From: Blastococcus aggregatus
Lineage (GTDB): Bacteria; Actinomycetota; Actinomycetes; Mycobacteriales; Geodermatophilaceae
Direction of reading: 5' to 3'
Length of the DNA stretch: 64,000 nucleotides
Assembly (NCBI RefSeq): GCF_900221005.1
Contig: NZ_OBQI01000007.1
Span: forward strand, 62,001 to 126,000
Position numbers and translations under genes: made by a program
The notes under the pieces: generated by a model
Database searches by the model: none
What the model was told of the DNA's origin: nothing
Seen by the model: the letters and a program-made list of their open reading frames with translations, nothing else
In this document: positions 63,450 to 64,000 of the stretch, in pieces
How the letters are laid out: the number at the start of each line of letters is the position of its first letter
How positions within the stretch are numbered: position 1 is the stretch's first letter

Positions 63450-64000
63450 CGGAAAGTGCTCCTGACCAGCGAGAATGGGACTTGTCTAGGGTCCGTTCTA
63501 CGCAGCTCGAGGAGCACCTTCCAGGTGAAGAAACCTACCCTGTACTACCCGCGCCCGGCCATCGACGGGACCGGCTCGGCGGTCGTGGCTCACGCCGGCT
63601 CGATGCTGCTGCTGCGCACCGCGCAGACCGTCGGTCTGACCCGGGCGCTGCGGGAGGCCATGGCAGGGTGGCGCAAGCCGCTGGCCGTCCACGACCCCGG
63701 CAAGATCTTGCTGGATCTCGCGGTCAGCCTGGCGATCGGCGGTGACTGTCTGGCCGACATCGCCCAGCTGCGCGCGGCTCCGGAGGTGTTCGGGCTGGTG
63801 GCGTCGGATCCGACAGTGTCCCGCTGCATCGACGCCTTGGCCGCCGATGCCCCCGCGGCACTGACGGCGATCAACACCGCCCGGGCGACGGCCCGGGCCA
63901 ACGCCTGGTCGCTGGCCGGTGAGCACGCGCCCGATCACGACGCCGAGGCCAATCGACCGGTGGTCATCGACGTGGACGCCACGCTGATCACCTCGCACTC
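63450..64000 (+). mobile_element. insertion sequence, IS1380-like, left part
   Basis: A transposase gene starts at 63525 and runs off the edge. GTGCTCC (63456-63462) and GGAGCAC (63511-63517) form a short inverted pair in the leader. The left terminal repeat probably lies at about 63450-63480 but cannot be fixed without the right end. Confidence 0.6.
63525..64000 (+). CDS. IS1380-family transposase, N-terminal part
   Basis: 158 codons to the edge, no stop. The N-terminus (YYPRPAIDGTGSAVVAHAGS, LRTAQTVGLTRALREAMAGW, DLAVSLAIGGDCLADIAQLR, VASDPTVSRCIDAL) fits IS1380-type transposases. VVIDVDATLITSH near the end is the first Asp of the DDE triad. GTG 63525 has GAGGAG 10 nt upstream. Confidence 0.85.
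   Translation, partial: MKKPTLYYPRPAIDGTGSAVVAHAGSMLLLRTAQTVGLTRALREAMAGWRKPLAVHDPGKILLDLAVSLAIGGDCLADIAQLRAAPEVFGLVASDPTVSRCIDALAADAPAALTAINTARATARANAWSLAGEHAPDHDAEANRPVVIDVDATLITSH

Overview
The window reads as a chromosome segment of a very GC-rich actinobacterium. Nearly every gene uses GTG/ATG starts with G/C third positions. The block hemW ... hrcA-dnaJ-rsmE ... phoH-ybeY-CBS protein-degenerate cytidine deaminase-era-recO-uppS ... zur-glyS ... dnaG follows the order known from Mycobacterium tuberculosis (roughly Rv2388c down to Rv2343c). Protein details suggest Geodermatophilaceae (Blastococcus, Geodermatophilus or Modestobacter); that family assignment is inference from memory and has not been tested by search.

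Region 1 (1 to about 39.5 kb) is core chromosome. It holds heme biosynthesis (HemW), a DksA-type zinc finger protein and the HrcA/CIRCE heat-shock operon with DnaJ and RsmE. It continues with the CstA-YbdD peptide/pyruvate uptake pair, the PhoH-YbeY-Era-RecO-UppS RNA/ribosome maturation and cell-wall block, and a small acyl-CoA/CoA-transferase catabolic set. Zur, GlyRS, DusB, pyruvate phosphate dikinase, a zinc-acquisition pair (AztD-AztC) behind a Fur/Zur-type palindrome, a furA-katG operon and DNA primase follow. The segment is compact: convergent genes overlap at their 3' ends, and many genes have a NANNNT -10 hexamer 6-8 nt before the start codon, which predicts leaderless mRNAs.

Region 2 (39.6 to about 49.9 kb) looks like acquired DNA. 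A tRNA-Asn(GTT) gene with its terminator is followed at once by a tyrosine integrase and an excisionase-type HTH protein. After these come a serine-recombinase relic, a LysR/uracil-DNA-glycosylase-like/TDT-exporter module, a SMI1/KNR4 gene broken by an in-frame TGA, and a divergent protein carrying a HEPN-type Rx4H motif. Two further orphan genes follow, one a long coiled coil with an N-terminal Cys/His cluster. No second copy of the tRNA 3' end was noticed by eye, so the far end of the island probably lies outside the window.

Region 3 (50.0 to 62.2 kb) is a complete Tad/Flp-type pilus or secretion operon: A24 prepilin peptidase (divergent), lipoprotein, secreted Cys-containing protein, SAF/CpaB, TadZ-like, TadA ATPase, TadB, TadC, Flp pilin and three TadE/G pseudopilins. 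It ends in an 1106-aa protein with transmembrane segments, two LysM domains, another transmembrane segment and a C-terminal SARP-type winged helix plus BTAD. Most junctions overlap by 4 bp, so this last protein is translationally coupled to the pilus genes. It looks like a membrane-spanning sensor/regulator that could link cell-wall state to expression of the pilus, and it is the most unusual item in the window. Region 4 (62.3-64 kb) has two small orphan genes and the 5' part of an IS1380-type transposase running off the end.
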